Shown piece by piece: positions 16,904 through 25,136 of a DNA stretch of 38,803 nt. The notes beneath the pieces were generated by a model. It saw only the letters and a program-made list of their open reading frames with translations, was not told the origin of the DNA and made no database searches. The DNA is from a virus: positions 1 through 38,803 of the IMG/VR virus record IMGVR_UViG_3300031951_000478. The stretch is one strand, 5' to 3'. Position 1 is the first letter of the stretch. Each line of letters begins with the position of its first letter. A program made the position numbers and the translations under genes.

Positions 16904-17338
16904 ATGGCTTTCTATACAGGGCGTACCGGGTCCCTAACCTTTGACGGAAAGCCCGTAGCCAAAATCCGTGATTGGTCGTTGGATACCACGGTTGAGTTGC
17001 TGTCCACTAACGCCATTGACAGTACCGTTAATACCTTTACCCCTGGAGTCAAAGGCGCAACAGGTAGCGCCACACTTATCTACTACAGACTTGAAGGCAC
17101 CGAAAGCGCCTCTTTCACGCAGTTCACAGCACTTCTTAGCCGAATTATGAAAGGCGGTGCTGCAACCGAATCTGATCGCGTGTTTTTGGAGCTAAATGTA
17201 GGCGGCGGTGCTGCAGACGACATCAAATTTAATGCGTACATCACCAGCGCCCAAGTCAGCGTCAGTACTGGCGAGTTGAGTACTGTGCCAATCCAATTCA
17301 CTATGGATGGTGACTTTGTTGAAGTCGTTACTGCGTAA
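16904..17338 (+). CDS. Tail-tube-like structural protein 1
   Basis: This 144-residue protein shows a tail-tube-type beta sandwich: GSLTFDGKPVAKIRDWSLDTT, then a VDSTVNTFTPG-like loop, GATGSATLIYY, and a final strand pair TGELSTVPIQFTMDGDFVEV. The same pattern (strand-WSL-TT, G-GSG-L) recurs in the next protein and in siphophage tube subunits. It is not the major tube, which is at 4668-5678; lying after J it may be a tail-tip ring or a decorating paralogue. It overlaps the next gene by one base. Confidence 0.7.
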   Translation: MAFYTGRTGSLTFDGKPVAKIRDWSLDTTVELLSTNAIDSTVNTFTPGVKGATGSATLIYYRLEGTESASFTQFTALLSRIMKGGAATESDRVFLELNVGGGAADDIKFNAYITSAQVSVSTGELSTVPIQFTMDGDFVEVVTA

Positions 17339-18213
17339 TGGCCGTCTTCCTTGGTGCAACAGGCAATATCCGGCTAAAGCGCGGCAGCCAAGCCGGGCTT
17401 AGTCAGTTCGCAGACCAAATCACCCCAGACGATGTAACGCTTCCCCTAAATCGGGTAGGCCTAGCCCGCTCCGGTGACAACCTTGTCACAGGGGACCGAA
17501 TCGAGATCGGCACTACCGATCCACGCGGTTTGATCTGCTTCGCCTCATCCAACTGGCCAAGCGCCACCGTTGAAGACACAATTACTGCTTACGTCAATGT
17601 CAATGCTGTAGGTGGTTTACGACTTTTCGACACCTTTGACGAGGCCGTTAATAACAATCGCAGCGCGGAATATACTGTCACTGCTTTCTCGGGCGCGGCC
17701 CTGCCCGTAACTATCACGCTACGAGATAGTGTTACCCGCGTACTAGGTAATGTTACTAACTACGAACTCAATACAACCCGCGACCAAGTAGATACCACAT
17801 CCCTCAGCGACAAGTTCAGAACACAATTTGCTGCCGGCTTGATTAGCGGTAGTGGCCGTATAGACTGCTTATTCGATTCTAGCACAACCGGCATTAAAGA
17901 AGTGCCATTAATGTTGCTGCAAACTCTGCAGCGTGTAGATATTGGCAGCAGCTGCGACTTGGCACTGTACATAGTTGACAGATCACTGGCTCCCGGCGAA
18001 TCATCTGTCTACTACGAGTTCGAGGCAACCATAACTGCGTCAGGCTTAAACGTAAGCGCTGATGCAATCATAACGTGTACACTAGACTTTGTTACAACTG
18101 GAGAGATCAAACTATTAGTCGGAGAACCATCTGGATACATTCTTAAAGAAGACGAAGACCGTATTCTCTTGGAGCGCTCGCTCGATTTCCTGCTGACAGA
18201 ATCCGAGGACTAA
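17338..18213 (+). CDS. Tail-tube-like structural protein 2
   Basis: This 291-residue protein has an N-terminal segment of its own (MAVFLGATGNIRLKRGS, with DVTLPLNRVGLARSGDNLVTGDRIEI) and a central tail-tube-like domain, VTNYELNTTRDQVDTTSLSD followed by FRTQFAAGLISGSGRIDCLFD. The latter aligns by eye with residues ~20-65 of the preceding protein, so the two genes are probably related. The acidic C-terminus repeats ILKEDEDRILLERSLDFLLTESED, a short LL-E motif common at the ends of cyanophage structural proteins. Translation is coupled to the upstream gene by a one-base overlap. A structural role at the tail is inferred. Confidence 0.68.
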   Translation: MAVFLGATGNIRLKRGSQAGLSQFADQITPDDVTLPLNRVGLARSGDNLVTGDRIEIGTTDPRGLICFASSNWPSATVEDTITAYVNVNAVGGLRLFDTFDEAVNNNRSAEYTVTAFSGAALPVTITLRDSVTRVLGNVTNYELNTTRDQVDTTSLSDKFRTQFAAGLISGSGRIDCLFDSSTTGIKEVPLMLLQTLQRVDIGSSCDLALYIVDRSLAPGESSVYYEFEATITASGLNVSADAIITCTLDFVTTGEIKLLVGEPSGYILKEDEDRILLERSLDFLLTESED

Positions 18214-18249
18214 ACTGGGCCAAGCAGTACCCACTAGCGGAGCCGGGTT

Positions 18250-20790
18250 TTGGCCGACCAGCGTATTACCCAACTAACAGCGCTGCCCAAAGCTGGGGTC
18301 GCTGCTACCGATGTCCTGCCGATTGCGGACATCTCGGCTTCGGAGACCAAAAAGGTAACCGCCAAGGATCTGGTTGCCGCGGGCATCGATCTCGTAGACA
18401 ACGGCGAGATCGACCTCGCCAAACTCGACCAAGCCAGCCTCACCAAACTAGGCACAGAAGCCCTGGCTGATGGTGCGGTCACCTACGCCAAGCTCCAAGA
18501 CGTCAGCGCTACTGACCGTCTTCTGGGTCGCCGCACTGCTGGCGCGGGTGACGTCGAAGAGATCGGCTGCACGGCAGCTGGCCGAGCACTTCTGGATGAC
18601 GTTGACGCTGCTGCCCAACGCACCACGCTAGGTCTCGGAACGCTTGCCACCCAATCAGGCACGTTCAGTGGTACACACAGCGGCACCACCTCCGGCACCA
18701 ACACTGGTGACCAGACCATCACACTTACAGGTGCTGTTACAGGAAGTGGCACAGGCTCGTTCGCTACTTCTATTACTAACAATGCAGTCACCTATGGCAA
18801 GATACAAAATACAACCACTGCTAATGTTGTCCTAGGCCGTAGCAGTGCTGGTGGCGGCACGGTAGAAGAAATTGCGTGTACATCTGTCGGACGCGCAGTA
18901 ATTGGCAGCGCCACTGCAGCCGATCAACGCACAGCACTCGGTCTGGGCAGTATTGCTACGCAATCTGCCGGAGCTGTAGCGATTACAGGTGGTTCGCTTA
19001 GCGCTGTTTCTATTACATCCGCATCTACAACGATTACCGGCGGCAGCATTACCGGCATCACTGACCTCGCTGTAGCCGACGGAGGCACTGGTGCCAGCAA
19101 CGCCGCTGATGCTCGCACCAATCTCGGTGTGACCATCGGTACCAATGTGCAAGCCTATGACGCAGGTTTGCAATCCATTGCGGCCCTAACAACTGGCGCC
19201 AACCAAACCATCTACACCACTGGTGCCGACACCTACGCGGTAACCGGTTTGACCGCCGCAGGTCGAGCACTACTCGACGACGCCGACGCTGCCGCCCAGC
19301 GCACAACACTCGGGCTAGGTACCGTCGCCACCGTCAATAGCGTCGGCACCAGTGAACTGACCGACGATGCAGTCACCGCAGCCAAACTAGCCAACGAGTC
19401 GACCGTTGACTTTGTTACATCGCTACCAGCGAGTGGCGCGTACAACGGCCAGCTTGCACTAACAACGGGCGACAACAAAGTCTATTCGTGGAGCGGTGCA
19501 ACTTGGACTCCAATTAAAGCCGCTGGCTCACTTAACACACTTGTAGGTGGCACGGCTGGAGTCGTCAACGTAACCGTATCCGCAACAGGCGACACCGCCA
19601 CAATCAACACCACCCTCGACAACACCGCAAGCGCCGCACAATTCTTAGCTGGCCCCACTGCAGCAAGTGGAGTCGTTACTTACCGCACCATTGCTGGCGA
19701 CGATTTACCTACAGCAACCACTACAACCAAAGGTGCTGTAGTTGTTAATGGCAACGGCCTAACTATTAGCGGTAACACAATCGCCATCAATAACACGGTC
19801 ACCGCAGAAACAAGTAACCATCACGTTGTTCAGTATAACTCCAGAGGTTTAGTAACCGGTGGCCGCACACTCGTAGGTGCTGATGTACCTGTAGCCACCG
19901 TAAGTACTGTCGGCGTTATCAGTCCCGGTAGTGGCTTAGGCGTTACCGGGCTCGGCACTCTTAATCACACTAATGCCGTTGTTGGAGGCACTGCAGCCAA
20001 AGTCACATACGACAATCAAGGCCACATCACCAGCGCTCTATCACTTAACTCTACTGATATTCCAGATCTTGACGCTAGCAAGATTACAAGCGGCACATTC
20101 AGTACCGCCCGTCTTGCACCAAATAGCGTCACGGCAGCTCAACTTGCTGACTACGGAATCGCGCAAGTCAGCAGCTCACAGCCTGTCCCCGAGTTCGCCG
20201 GCCAACTCTGGATCAACCCCACCGACCGCACCGCTTACGTCTGGGTCGGCCAAGTCTCTCCAGCCCAGGGCTACTATCTCCCACTCAACAACGAGTTCGG
20301 CGCTCAAGCCAACTTGCGTTTTGGTGGCACCTATAACGCAAGCACAAATACCGTCTCCAGCCTGAACACTTACGGTGCCGGCGCTGGCTTAACCGTAGGC
20401 TCTTCGTTGATTGCGCCAACATCAGCTAGCGCTGGTGTGTATCTGCTGGTAACCACTGCCGGCACTGGCGTAGCACCTGCACCAGCTGTCGCCCTCGACG
20501 TTGGCGACTGGATCCTCAGCCCCGGCCAAGGCACAACGTGGACACACGTCAACTTGGTTGGCGCGGGCATCAGCGTGATTGATGCTGGTGACGTCACTTT
20601 CTCTGGTGGCTCCTTAACGCCCGCCATGACTGGCGTCGCGGACGCCGAAGCAGCTCTGACCACATTGTGGGGCCGCGTCCAGATCGCCACAGCATCAACG
20701 CTAGGCATTGTCCTCGAAACAACCGAGATCGAGGTCAACAACTCCACGGGTGCCATGACAGTTGGCACTGTCGATGAAGGCACCTACTGA
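18250..20790 (+). CDS. Tail fibre with LGLGT repeats
   Basis: The 846-residue product begins at a TTG and has the cyanophage-fibre start MADQRITQLTALP...DVLPIADISASETKKVTAKDL. Three modules of the form AGRALLDDxDAAAQRTTLGLGT (near residues 108-136, 215-243 and 335-363) alternate with Ser/Thr/Gly-rich spacers: the classical repeat of trimeric fibre shafts. The C-terminal part contains ELWI/GQLWINPTDRTAYVW and a segment ending in GTWTHVNLVG, typical of short globular or attachment domains. It presumably binds the cell surface together with the second fibre downstream. No S74 chaperone is present, unlike in the next fibre. Confidence 0.82.
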   Translation: MADQRITQLTALPKAGVAATDVLPIADISASETKKVTAKDLVAAGIDLVDNGEIDLAKLDQASLTKLGTEALADGAVTYAKLQDVSATDRLLGRRTAGAGDVEEIGCTAAGRALLDDVDAAAQRTTLGLGTLATQSGTFSGTHSGTTSGTNTGDQTITLTGAVTGSGTGSFATSITNNAVTYGKIQNTTTANVVLGRSSAGGGTVEEIACTSVGRAVIGSATAADQRTALGLGSIATQSAGAVAITGGSLSAVSITSASTTITGGSITGITDLAVADGGTGASNAADARTNLGVTIGTNVQAYDAGLQSIAALTTGANQTIYTTGADTYAVTGLTAAGRALLDDADAAAQRTTLGLGTVATVNSVGTSELTDDAVTAAKLANESTVDFVTSLPASGAYNGQLALTTGDNKVYSWSGATWTPIKAAGSLNTLVGGTAGVVNVTVSATGDTATINTTLDNTASAAQFLAGPTAASGVVTYRTIAGDDLPTATTTTKGAVVVNGNGLTISGNTIAINNTVTAETSNHHVVQYNSRGLVTGGRTLVGADVPVATVSTVGVISPGSGLGVTGLGTLNHTNAVVGGTAAKVTYDNQGHITSALSLNSTDIPDLDASKITSGTFSTARLAPNSVTAAQLADYGIAQVSSSQPVPEFAGQLWINPTDRTAYVWVGQVSPAQGYYLPLNNEFGAQANLRFGGTYNASTNTVSSLNTYGAGAGLTVGSSLIAPTSASAGVYLLVTTAGTGVAPAPAVALDVGDWILSPGQGTTWTHVNLVGAGISVIDAGDVTFSGGSLTPAMTGVADAEAALTTLWGRVQIATASTLGIVLETTEIEVNNSTGAMTVGTVDEGTY

Positions 20791-20798
20791 GTGGTGGC

Positions 20799-20957
20799 AT
20801 GTCCGGCTTTAATTACAATGGCGAAAACCTGCCCAAAGGAGGCACACCCGGTGAGCTGCTTGTAAAAGTCAGCAACGCCGATTACTACGTCCAATACAAA
20901 ACTCTCACGGAAGTCTTCGCCGAGTACGAATTCGAGATCGACGAGGGCGAATACTAG
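20799..20957 (+). CDS. 52-residue fibre-motif protein
   Basis: A short gene eight bases after the fibre stop encodes 52 residues. Its core, LPKGGTPGELLVKVSNADYYVQY, is the widespread fibre motif GGT-GQVL-K-S--DY---W. Here the motif stands alone with an acidic tail (EFEIDEGEY) that resembles the acidic end of the tail-tube-like protein upstream. It may be a detached fibre segment, or an adaptor joining fibre and tail. It has no good Shine-Dalgarno sequence, so coupling to the fibre gene is likely. Confidence 0.62.
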   Translation: MSGFNYNGENLPKGGTPGELLVKVSNADYYVQYKTLTEVFAEYEFEIDEGEY

Positions 20958-20994
20958 ACTGGGCCGTAACGCCGTCCCAGAGGGGAGTTAAGGC

Positions 20995-23157
20995 ATGGCT
21001 ACTTGGCAGCATCTCCGCAGCAGCACCGCAAACAAGCGCCCCACTACCAGCTTGGCTGACGGGCGCATTGCGATCAATACGAATACCGCAAGCCCCGGCC
21101 TCTTTTTCAAGGATTCCGCTGGCACAGGCATCGTCAAAGTAGGCCCGGTGCACGTTGGCACCACGGCACCAAACAGTGTGCCGGCTTCTGGCGGAAGCAG
21201 CGGAAACTACACAGGTGAGCAGTGGCTGGACACAAGTGTGTCCCCTGCTCAGATGAAAGTCTGGAACGGCAGCACCTGGGTCGGCATTGTCGCCGACGAA
21301 CTGCCTGTCTCGAAGCTGCAAGATGGCGCTGCCCGCCAGCTCATCCAAACCGATGCTGCTGGCACCGGTGTTGAGTGGACCAGCAACGTTGATGTACCAG
21401 GCACGCTGGACGTTACCAGCACCGCAACATTCGACAGCATTGCGCAGCATCCGTTGGGTACTGCTGGCGCACCGACGATTACCTTCACCGGTGACACTAA
21501 CACCGGCCTGTACTCCCCCGGCGCAGACCAAGTAGCCATCTCGACTAATGGCACTGGGCGGTTGTTTGTTGATGCAAGTGGGAATGTCAAAGTTTCAACT
21601 GGCGAGGTTTTTAATACTTCCGCTACTGGATATATTCGTGTTGCTGGTGGTGATGATGCAGGCAGTGGTGCAAGCATTCTTGCATTTGGCCAGTCACATG
21701 GATCGGCGGCCGGAAGGCTTGTGCTCACTGCAGTTGGCTCTGAAAGTATGCAGTTTGGCGCAGGTGGCGCCGAGCGCATGCGCCTGGACTCCAGTGGCCG
21801 CTTAGGTCTGGGGACTAGTAGTCCTAGTGCTGGTTATTTGCTTGACGTGCGTGGAAGCATGTACATGGTCGGCACGAACTCGCGTGTTTACGTGGACAAT
21901 GGTGGCATTGGGGGATCAAGCGTTCAAATTGGTGTTTCCGGCACATCGCATGGCTATATAGGAACCGATGGAAACTTTCCATTGGTTTTTCAGCCAAACA
22001 ATACTGAGCGAGTTCGCATCACTTCGGCAGGGTCGGTAGGGATTGGCACTAATGCAGCTAGCGAGCGTCTTCACGTTGTAGGGGGCAATTCTCGGTTTGA
22101 GGGCAACTATGTTAGCTTCAATAACAATGGCTACATTCGCACAGATGCAACTAATGAGCTGAGGCTTCAAGCTGGTTCTAGTGGCACCATCTTTGCCAAT
22201 AGCGGAAACAGCGAAATAGGCCGCTGGGACTCAAGTGGTCGTTTTTTAGTTGGCACGTCTACGAGCGCTAGCACTGGCAACGGATACACCCCTGGCCTTC
22301 AAGTTGCTGCACAGTCCGGCTCAATTTCTGCAAGCTCTTATCGTTCCGATGAATACGGCGGCATTATCGCGCTGCAAAAGAGCAAAAGTGCAACCGTTGG
22401 GACTCAAACTATTGTAAGCAACAACGATCAACTTGGACTACTTTCATTTGAAGGTAGTGACGGCACTAACTTTGAAGTTGCCGCGCAAATCCAGGCGTAT
22501 GTGGACGGCACCCCCGGCGCGAACGACATGCCGGGCAGGTTAGTGTTCTCCACTACCGCCGACGGAGCGAGCAGCCCGACGGAGCGGATGAGGATTACGA
22601 GTACTGGGGATGTGTACTTCGGCACGACTACAGTTAATCCGGGAATTGGAAACACAGCTACAGGCACGCTTATTCGGAACGGCACTGCGGATTCGGATCG
22701 TTACATTGCCGTCTCTAGAAACGCGGGAGCTGGACTTTTCGTCAACAGAAATACAAATGATGGGTCAGTCTGTGATTTTGCGCGTGCAGGTACGTCAGTT
22801 GGCACCATTTCTGTTACAGCATCTGCTACCGCCTACAACACTTCCTCCGATTACCGCCTCAAGGAAAACGTTCTTCCACTGACCGGCGCTGTAAACCGTC
22901 TCAACCAACTGCAGGTTCACCGCTTTAACTTCATCGCTGACCCAAGCAAAACAGTTGATGGTTTCCTTGCCCACGAAGCACAAGCCGTGGTTCCTGAGTG
23001 CGTCACTGGAACCAAGGATGAAGTTGATGCTGACGGCAAGCCTGTCTACCAAGGCATCGACCAGTCCAAGCTGGTGCCGCTACTGACTGCTGCGTTGCAG
23101 GAAGCGTTGGCTGAAATCGAATCCCTGAAGGCTCGTGTTACTGCGCTAGAGCCATAA
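20995..23157 (+). CDS. Tail fibre/spike with C-terminal S74 self-cleaving chaperone
   Basis: This 720-residue protein starts with MATWQHLRSSTANKRPTTS and GRIAINTNTASPGLFFKDSAG, a usual cyanophage fibre head. The middle consists of repeated short beta units (GNVKVSTGEV, ERMRLDSSGRLGLGT, ERVRITSAGSVGIGT, ERMRITSTGDVYFGT). Residues ~615-720 are an intramolecular chaperone of the peptidase S74 family: SSDYRLKENVLPL contains the Ser618/Lys623 dyad with the required spacing, followed by HRFNFI, DGFLAHEAQAVVPECV and a final coiled coil. After trimerisation the chaperone is expected to cut itself off before Ser618. GGGGAG at 20982-20987 supports the start. The beta-repeat DNA (about 21540-22820) is more T-rich than its flanks, hinting at module exchange. 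Confidence 0.88.
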   Translation: MATWQHLRSSTANKRPTTSLADGRIAINTNTASPGLFFKDSAGTGIVKVGPVHVGTTAPNSVPASGGSSGNYTGEQWLDTSVSPAQMKVWNGSTWVGIVADELPVSKLQDGAARQLIQTDAAGTGVEWTSNVDVPGTLDVTSTATFDSIAQHPLGTAGAPTITFTGDTNTGLYSPGADQVAISTNGTGRLFVDASGNVKVSTGEVFNTSATGYIRVAGGDDAGSGASILAFGQSHGSAAGRLVLTAVGSESMQFGAGGAERMRLDSSGRLGLGTSSPSAGYLLDVRGSMYMVGTNSRVYVDNGGIGGSSVQIGVSGTSHGYIGTDGNFPLVFQPNNTERVRITSAGSVGIGTNAASERLHVVGGNSRFEGNYVSFNNNGYIRTDATNELRLQAGSSGTIFANSGNSEIGRWDSSGRFLVGTSTSASTGNGYTPGLQVAAQSGSISASSYRSDEYGGIIALQKSKSATVGTQTIVSNNDQLGLLSFEGSDGTNFEVAAQIQAYVDGTPGANDMPGRLVFSTTADGASSPTERMRITSTGDVYFGTTTVNPGIGNTATGTLIRNGTADSDRYIAVSRNAGAGLFVNRNTNDGSVCDFARAGTSVGTISVTASATAYNTSSDYRLKENVLPLTGAVNRLNQLQVHRFNFIADPSKTVDGFLAHEAQAVVPECVTGTKDEVDADGKPVYQGIDQSKLVPLLTAALQEALAEIESLKARVTALEP

Positions 23158-23180
23158 GTCCTACTCGTTAAAACGTCTGG

Positions 23181-23202
23181 GGCGGTACACACCGCCTTTT
23201 TT
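23181..23202 (+). terminator. Rho-independent terminator after S74 fibre
   Basis: A six-pair stem (GGCGGT with ACCGCC) with loop ACAC is followed by six T. It ends the tail-fibre transcript 24 bases after the stop codon. Confidence 0.9.
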
Positions 23203-23271
23203 AATGCGTGGTAGTGTGGTGGGGGCAGCGAGTTTGCACCTCCTGCCCCTGGCCACAGTTCCCTAGAAACC

Positions 23272-23433
23272 ATGACCCAAGAAGAATACCGCTCCGAGAT
23301 CACGCTGAACGAGCGTGACAAGGAAGTCATCCGTGTTGACCAAGAAGGCTTTCACTACAACGGTCAGTTCATTGCCGATGCCGGGGAAGCGCATCGCTTG
23401 CTGGTCGAGTTCCTGAAGAAGCACATCGCCTAG
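23272..23433 (+). CDS. 53-residue unknown protein
   Basis: This small gene runs from an ATG to TAG 70 bases downstream of the terminator. The product begins MTQEEYRSEITLNERDKEVIRVDQEGFHYNG and continues into a helix ending FLKKHIA; the pattern of two strands around G-F-Y-G resembles small phage proteins that follow fibre genes. Codon use is C/G-ending as in neighbouring genes. Function unknown. Confidence 0.6.
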   Translation: MTQEEYRSEITLNERDKEVIRVDQEGFHYNGQFIADAGEAHRLLVEFLKKHIA

Positions 23434-23452
23434 TCATTACCACTAATCACCC

Positions 23453-23797
23453 ATGACACAACAACACCCCGTCACCCCACCGCCGGAGCTGATCTACGAG
23501 TGGGCAGAAGACCGAGAACTTCTTCGGGACCCTTTGCCTCTGCCCGAGTACATCGCCAACTGCGCCGCCCAGTGGGGCGCAGACATTGAGCTGGAGGCGT
23601 GCTGTGAGTGGGTTGACTCATTCCAAAACAAATTTATTCATGCCCATGATCTTCGTCTTGTCCGCCGCTCCAAGCCGTCGAGCTTGAAGGCAGAGGCTTT
23701 ACAGGAGTTGAAAACGGCTTGCATAACTTATGATCTTCGATTGGTAAATCTTGACACTATTCGTCGCGCACTTGAGCAGCTCCCCGACAACGAGTAG
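23453..23797 (+). CDS. 114-residue cyanophage-type protein
   Basis: An acidic 114-residue protein that opens with a Pro-rich segment (MTQQHPVTPPPELIYEWAED) and then forms helices (LPEYIANCAAQWGADIELEACCEWVD, LKAEALQELKTACITYD). Its start carries one copy of an 18-base duplicated leader. I know similar small acidic proteins from cyanophage tail-end regions but no function. The end (EQLPDNE) carries the first copy of the duplicated 20-base sequence. Confidence 0.65.
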   Translation: MTQQHPVTPPPELIYEWAEDRELLRDPLPLPEYIANCAAQWGADIELEACCEWVDSFQNKFIHAHDLRLVRRSKPSSLKAEALQELKTACITYDLRLVNLDTIRRALEQLPDNE

Positions 23798-23817
23798 TCG
23801 CTCTCGCACTTCTAGCC

Positions 23818-23925
23818 ATGACTGATTTTACCAAAGACGACGCAATGTTTCTGGTTCAGGCAATCGGGCTTGTTGCAGGAGGTTCGCTGTTGTTTTTTGC
23901 CTTAATTGTCTTACTCGCCAGATGA
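23818..23925 (+). CDS. 35-residue single-span membrane peptide
   Basis: This tiny gene encodes nine polar residues (MTDFTKDDA) and then one uninterrupted hydrophobic segment (MFLVQAIGLVAGGSLLFFAL...) ending in LLAR. Such a peptide would insert once into the membrane with the short N-terminus on one side. In this part of the genome it could belong to the lysis functions, but nothing proves it. Confidence 0.5.
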   Translation: MTDFTKDDAMFLVQAIGLVAGGSLLFFALIVLLAR

Positions 23926-23966
23926 GCGTGTACCCGACAACGAGTAGTCGCTTCCACTAATCACCC

Positions 23967-24122
23967 ATGACTGAAGAACAAATTGAAATGCTTCGCTGCA
24001 TCATTAAACAAGAGATTGAAGCGGCTGGTATTGATGGTATGGAGCACGGCGCTTGGGGCTGGGCGGAACGAGTGCTTGATGAAAACTGGGAAGAGTTTAG
24101 AAAATCCTTCGACGTCCAGTAG
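23967..24122 (+). CDS. 51-residue acidic protein
   Basis: Translation from the second copy of the duplicated leader gives MTEEQIEMLRCIIKQEIEAAG and then GAWGWAERVLDENWEEFRKSF, an amphipathic helical protein rich in Trp and Glu. No family recognised. The leader copy and the conserved reading frame support it being a gene. Confidence 0.6.
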   Translation: MTEEQIEMLRCIIKQEIEAAGIDGMEHGAWGWAERVLDENWEEFRKSFDVQ

Positions 24123-24201
24123 TCACCTTCTCTAGGGTGGACAGCCGACCCTTCCCAACTGGCTGTAACCCTCCTACTCTGTACCAGTCTGGTTCTTCAT
24201 C

Positions 24202-24513
24202 ATGGCCACCACCTTTACGTGGGGTATCAACACCCTTGAACGCGAAACCGACGACGGCTTTGTGTTTACGGCCCACTACACCGTCAATGCCTCAGATGAG
24301 GCATATTCCTCTGGCGCATATGGCAGCATCGGCTTCCAGCGCCCTGACAACCTGATCCCGTACAACCAACTCGACGAGCCAACTGTGATCGGCTGGGTCA
24401 AGGAAGCCCTAGGCGGTGACGAAAAAATTGCCGAAATCGAAGCTGCCCTGCAATCTCAAATCGACGAGCAGCGCCATCCGTCTAAAGCCGCTGGTGTGCC
24501 TTGGGCATCCTGA
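24202..24513 (+). CDS. DUF7936-like cyanophage protein
   Basis: This 103-residue protein shows the pattern of a family common in marine and freshwater cyanophages: MATTFTWGINTLERETDDGFVFTAHYTVNASDE followed by GSIGFQRPDNLIPYNQLDEPTVIGWVKEALG and a C-terminal helix with AEIEAALQSQIDEQ. It is usually found near fibre or structural genes; the role is unknown. The next small gene overlaps its last 13 bases. Confidence 0.75.
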   Translation: MATTFTWGINTLERETDDGFVFTAHYTVNASDEAYSSGAYGSIGFQRPDNLIPYNQLDEPTVIGWVKEALGGDEKIAEIEAALQSQIDEQRHPSKAAGVPWAS

Positions 24514-24608
24514 TCGCTGCTTTGGCACTCCTACTAATCTGCCTGATTATTGCAGGCATGATTTGGCAGTGGTGCCATACTTCTGATTGGCAAGATCGTT
24601 ACTACTAA
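24501..24608 (+). CDS. 35-residue membrane peptide
   Basis: Starting from a TTG that overlaps the previous gene, this peptide is one long hydrophobic helix (MGILIAALALLLICLIIAGMIW) with a short polar end (CHTSDWQDRYY). A terminator follows within ten bases, so a coding function at the end of the operon is plausible. It could be a small holin or spanin-like peptide. The non-ATG start makes this tentative. Confidence 0.42.
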   Translation: MGILIAALALLLICLIIAGMIWQWCHTSDWQDRYY

Positions 24609-24613
24609 CTAAC

Positions 24614-24638
24614 AGCCGGCGTCAATAGCCGGCTTTTT
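24614..24638 (+). terminator. Rho-independent terminator
   Basis: A seven-pair stem (AGCCGGC with GCCGGCT) with a seven-base loop and a run of five T. It separates the small-gene block from the holin region. Confidence 0.88.
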
Positions 24639-24715
24639 ACTGCTTTTATCCCGAGCCCGAACCCGTTCTAAGGTCATGCACACATGTAAGCTAACCTCAG
24701 GTCCCTAACACTTCA

Positions 24716-24853
24716 TTGGCAGCAAAAGCAAAAACCGGCACCGGCCGGCTTGACCACCAAGCTGGTCGCCCCAAGACCACCCGAGACGGGTACGGCCAGA
24801 ACAGTCGTCCTCGGAGACGCGGCAAGAAAAAACAAGTCGGCCAGGGCCGCTAA
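24716..24853 (+). CDS. 45-residue very basic protein
   Basis: From a TTG start the frame encodes MAAKAKTGTGRLDHQAGRP, KTTRDGYGQNSRPRRRGKK and an end VGQGR, an extremely Arg/Lys/Gly-rich, probably disordered protein. The GTGRLDHQAGRPKTT pattern resembles tiny basic proteins that I associate with cyanophage genomes, possibly nucleic-acid-binding. No ATG is available in frame, so the start is uncertain. Confidence 0.5.
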   Translation: MAAKAKTGTGRLDHQAGRPKTTRDGYGQNSRPRRRGKKKQVGQGR

Positions 24854-24884
24854 TCTGAGAAAAAGGTCAGCGGCATGCCTTGTA

Positions 24885-25136
24885 ATGGAGCACTTCGACG
24901 AGGCACCCGTTAGCACAAAACCCCCTGAAAACCCCTTCAACCAAATCGTGCCAGCTCTACTGACCGCTGCAGTGGTCGGTTTAGCTGGCCTTTTTATGCA
25001 GGTTGCCAAGCTGGACCAGTCAGTCAACACCGTCGCCGCCGACATCCAAGAACTCAAAAACGACTCCAAAGAACGGCTCACAGATCTCGAAACCCGCGTG
25101 CGCCACATCGAAATGACCGTCGGCAGCAAAAAATGA
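24885..25136 (+). CDS. Probable holin (one span plus coiled coil)
   Basis: The ATG at 24885 (MEHFDEAPVSTKPPENPFNQ) is chosen over in-frame upstream starts because the upstream extension overlaps the basic 45-residue gene and looks like its shadow. The 83-residue protein has one membrane segment near residues 24-43 (VPALLTAAVVGLAGLFMQV) followed by a charged coiled coil (LDQSVNTVAADIQELKNDSKERLTDLETRVRHIEM). XhlA-like holins have this make-up, though in the reverse order. Its place next to the endolysin supports a lysis role, even though the endolysin is on the other strand. The stop lies in a 30-base tandem duplication. Confidence 0.6.
   Translation: MEHFDEAPVSTKPPENPFNQIVPALLTAAVVGLAGLFMQVAKLDQSVNTVAADIQELKNDSKERLTDLETRVRHIEMTVGSKK

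Larger units (their letters stand above)
23440..23971 (+). repeat. Duplicated gene-flanking sequences in the small-gene block
   Basis: Two short sequences occur twice. CCACTAATCACCCATGAC is at 23440-23457 and 23954-23971, each time covering the start codon of a small gene and its leader. CCCGACAACGAGTAGTCGCT is at 23783-23802 (end of the 114-residue gene) and 23933-23952 (between genes). The flanks but not the coding bodies are duplicated, as if a gene had been inserted by recombination between copied junctions. Confidence 0.85.

Noticed and set aside
18570-19340. Regularly repeated DNA that might be taken for a CRISPR or tandem array.
   Set aside because: The repeats are fibre modules (LGLGT type) within one long frame, with unequal spacing and divergent sequence.
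18211-20970. The sequence ACTGGGCC directly after two stop codons (18214 and 20958), perhaps a late promoter.
   Set aside because: Only two copies, eight bases long, with different downstream sequence; too little to call a regulatory site.
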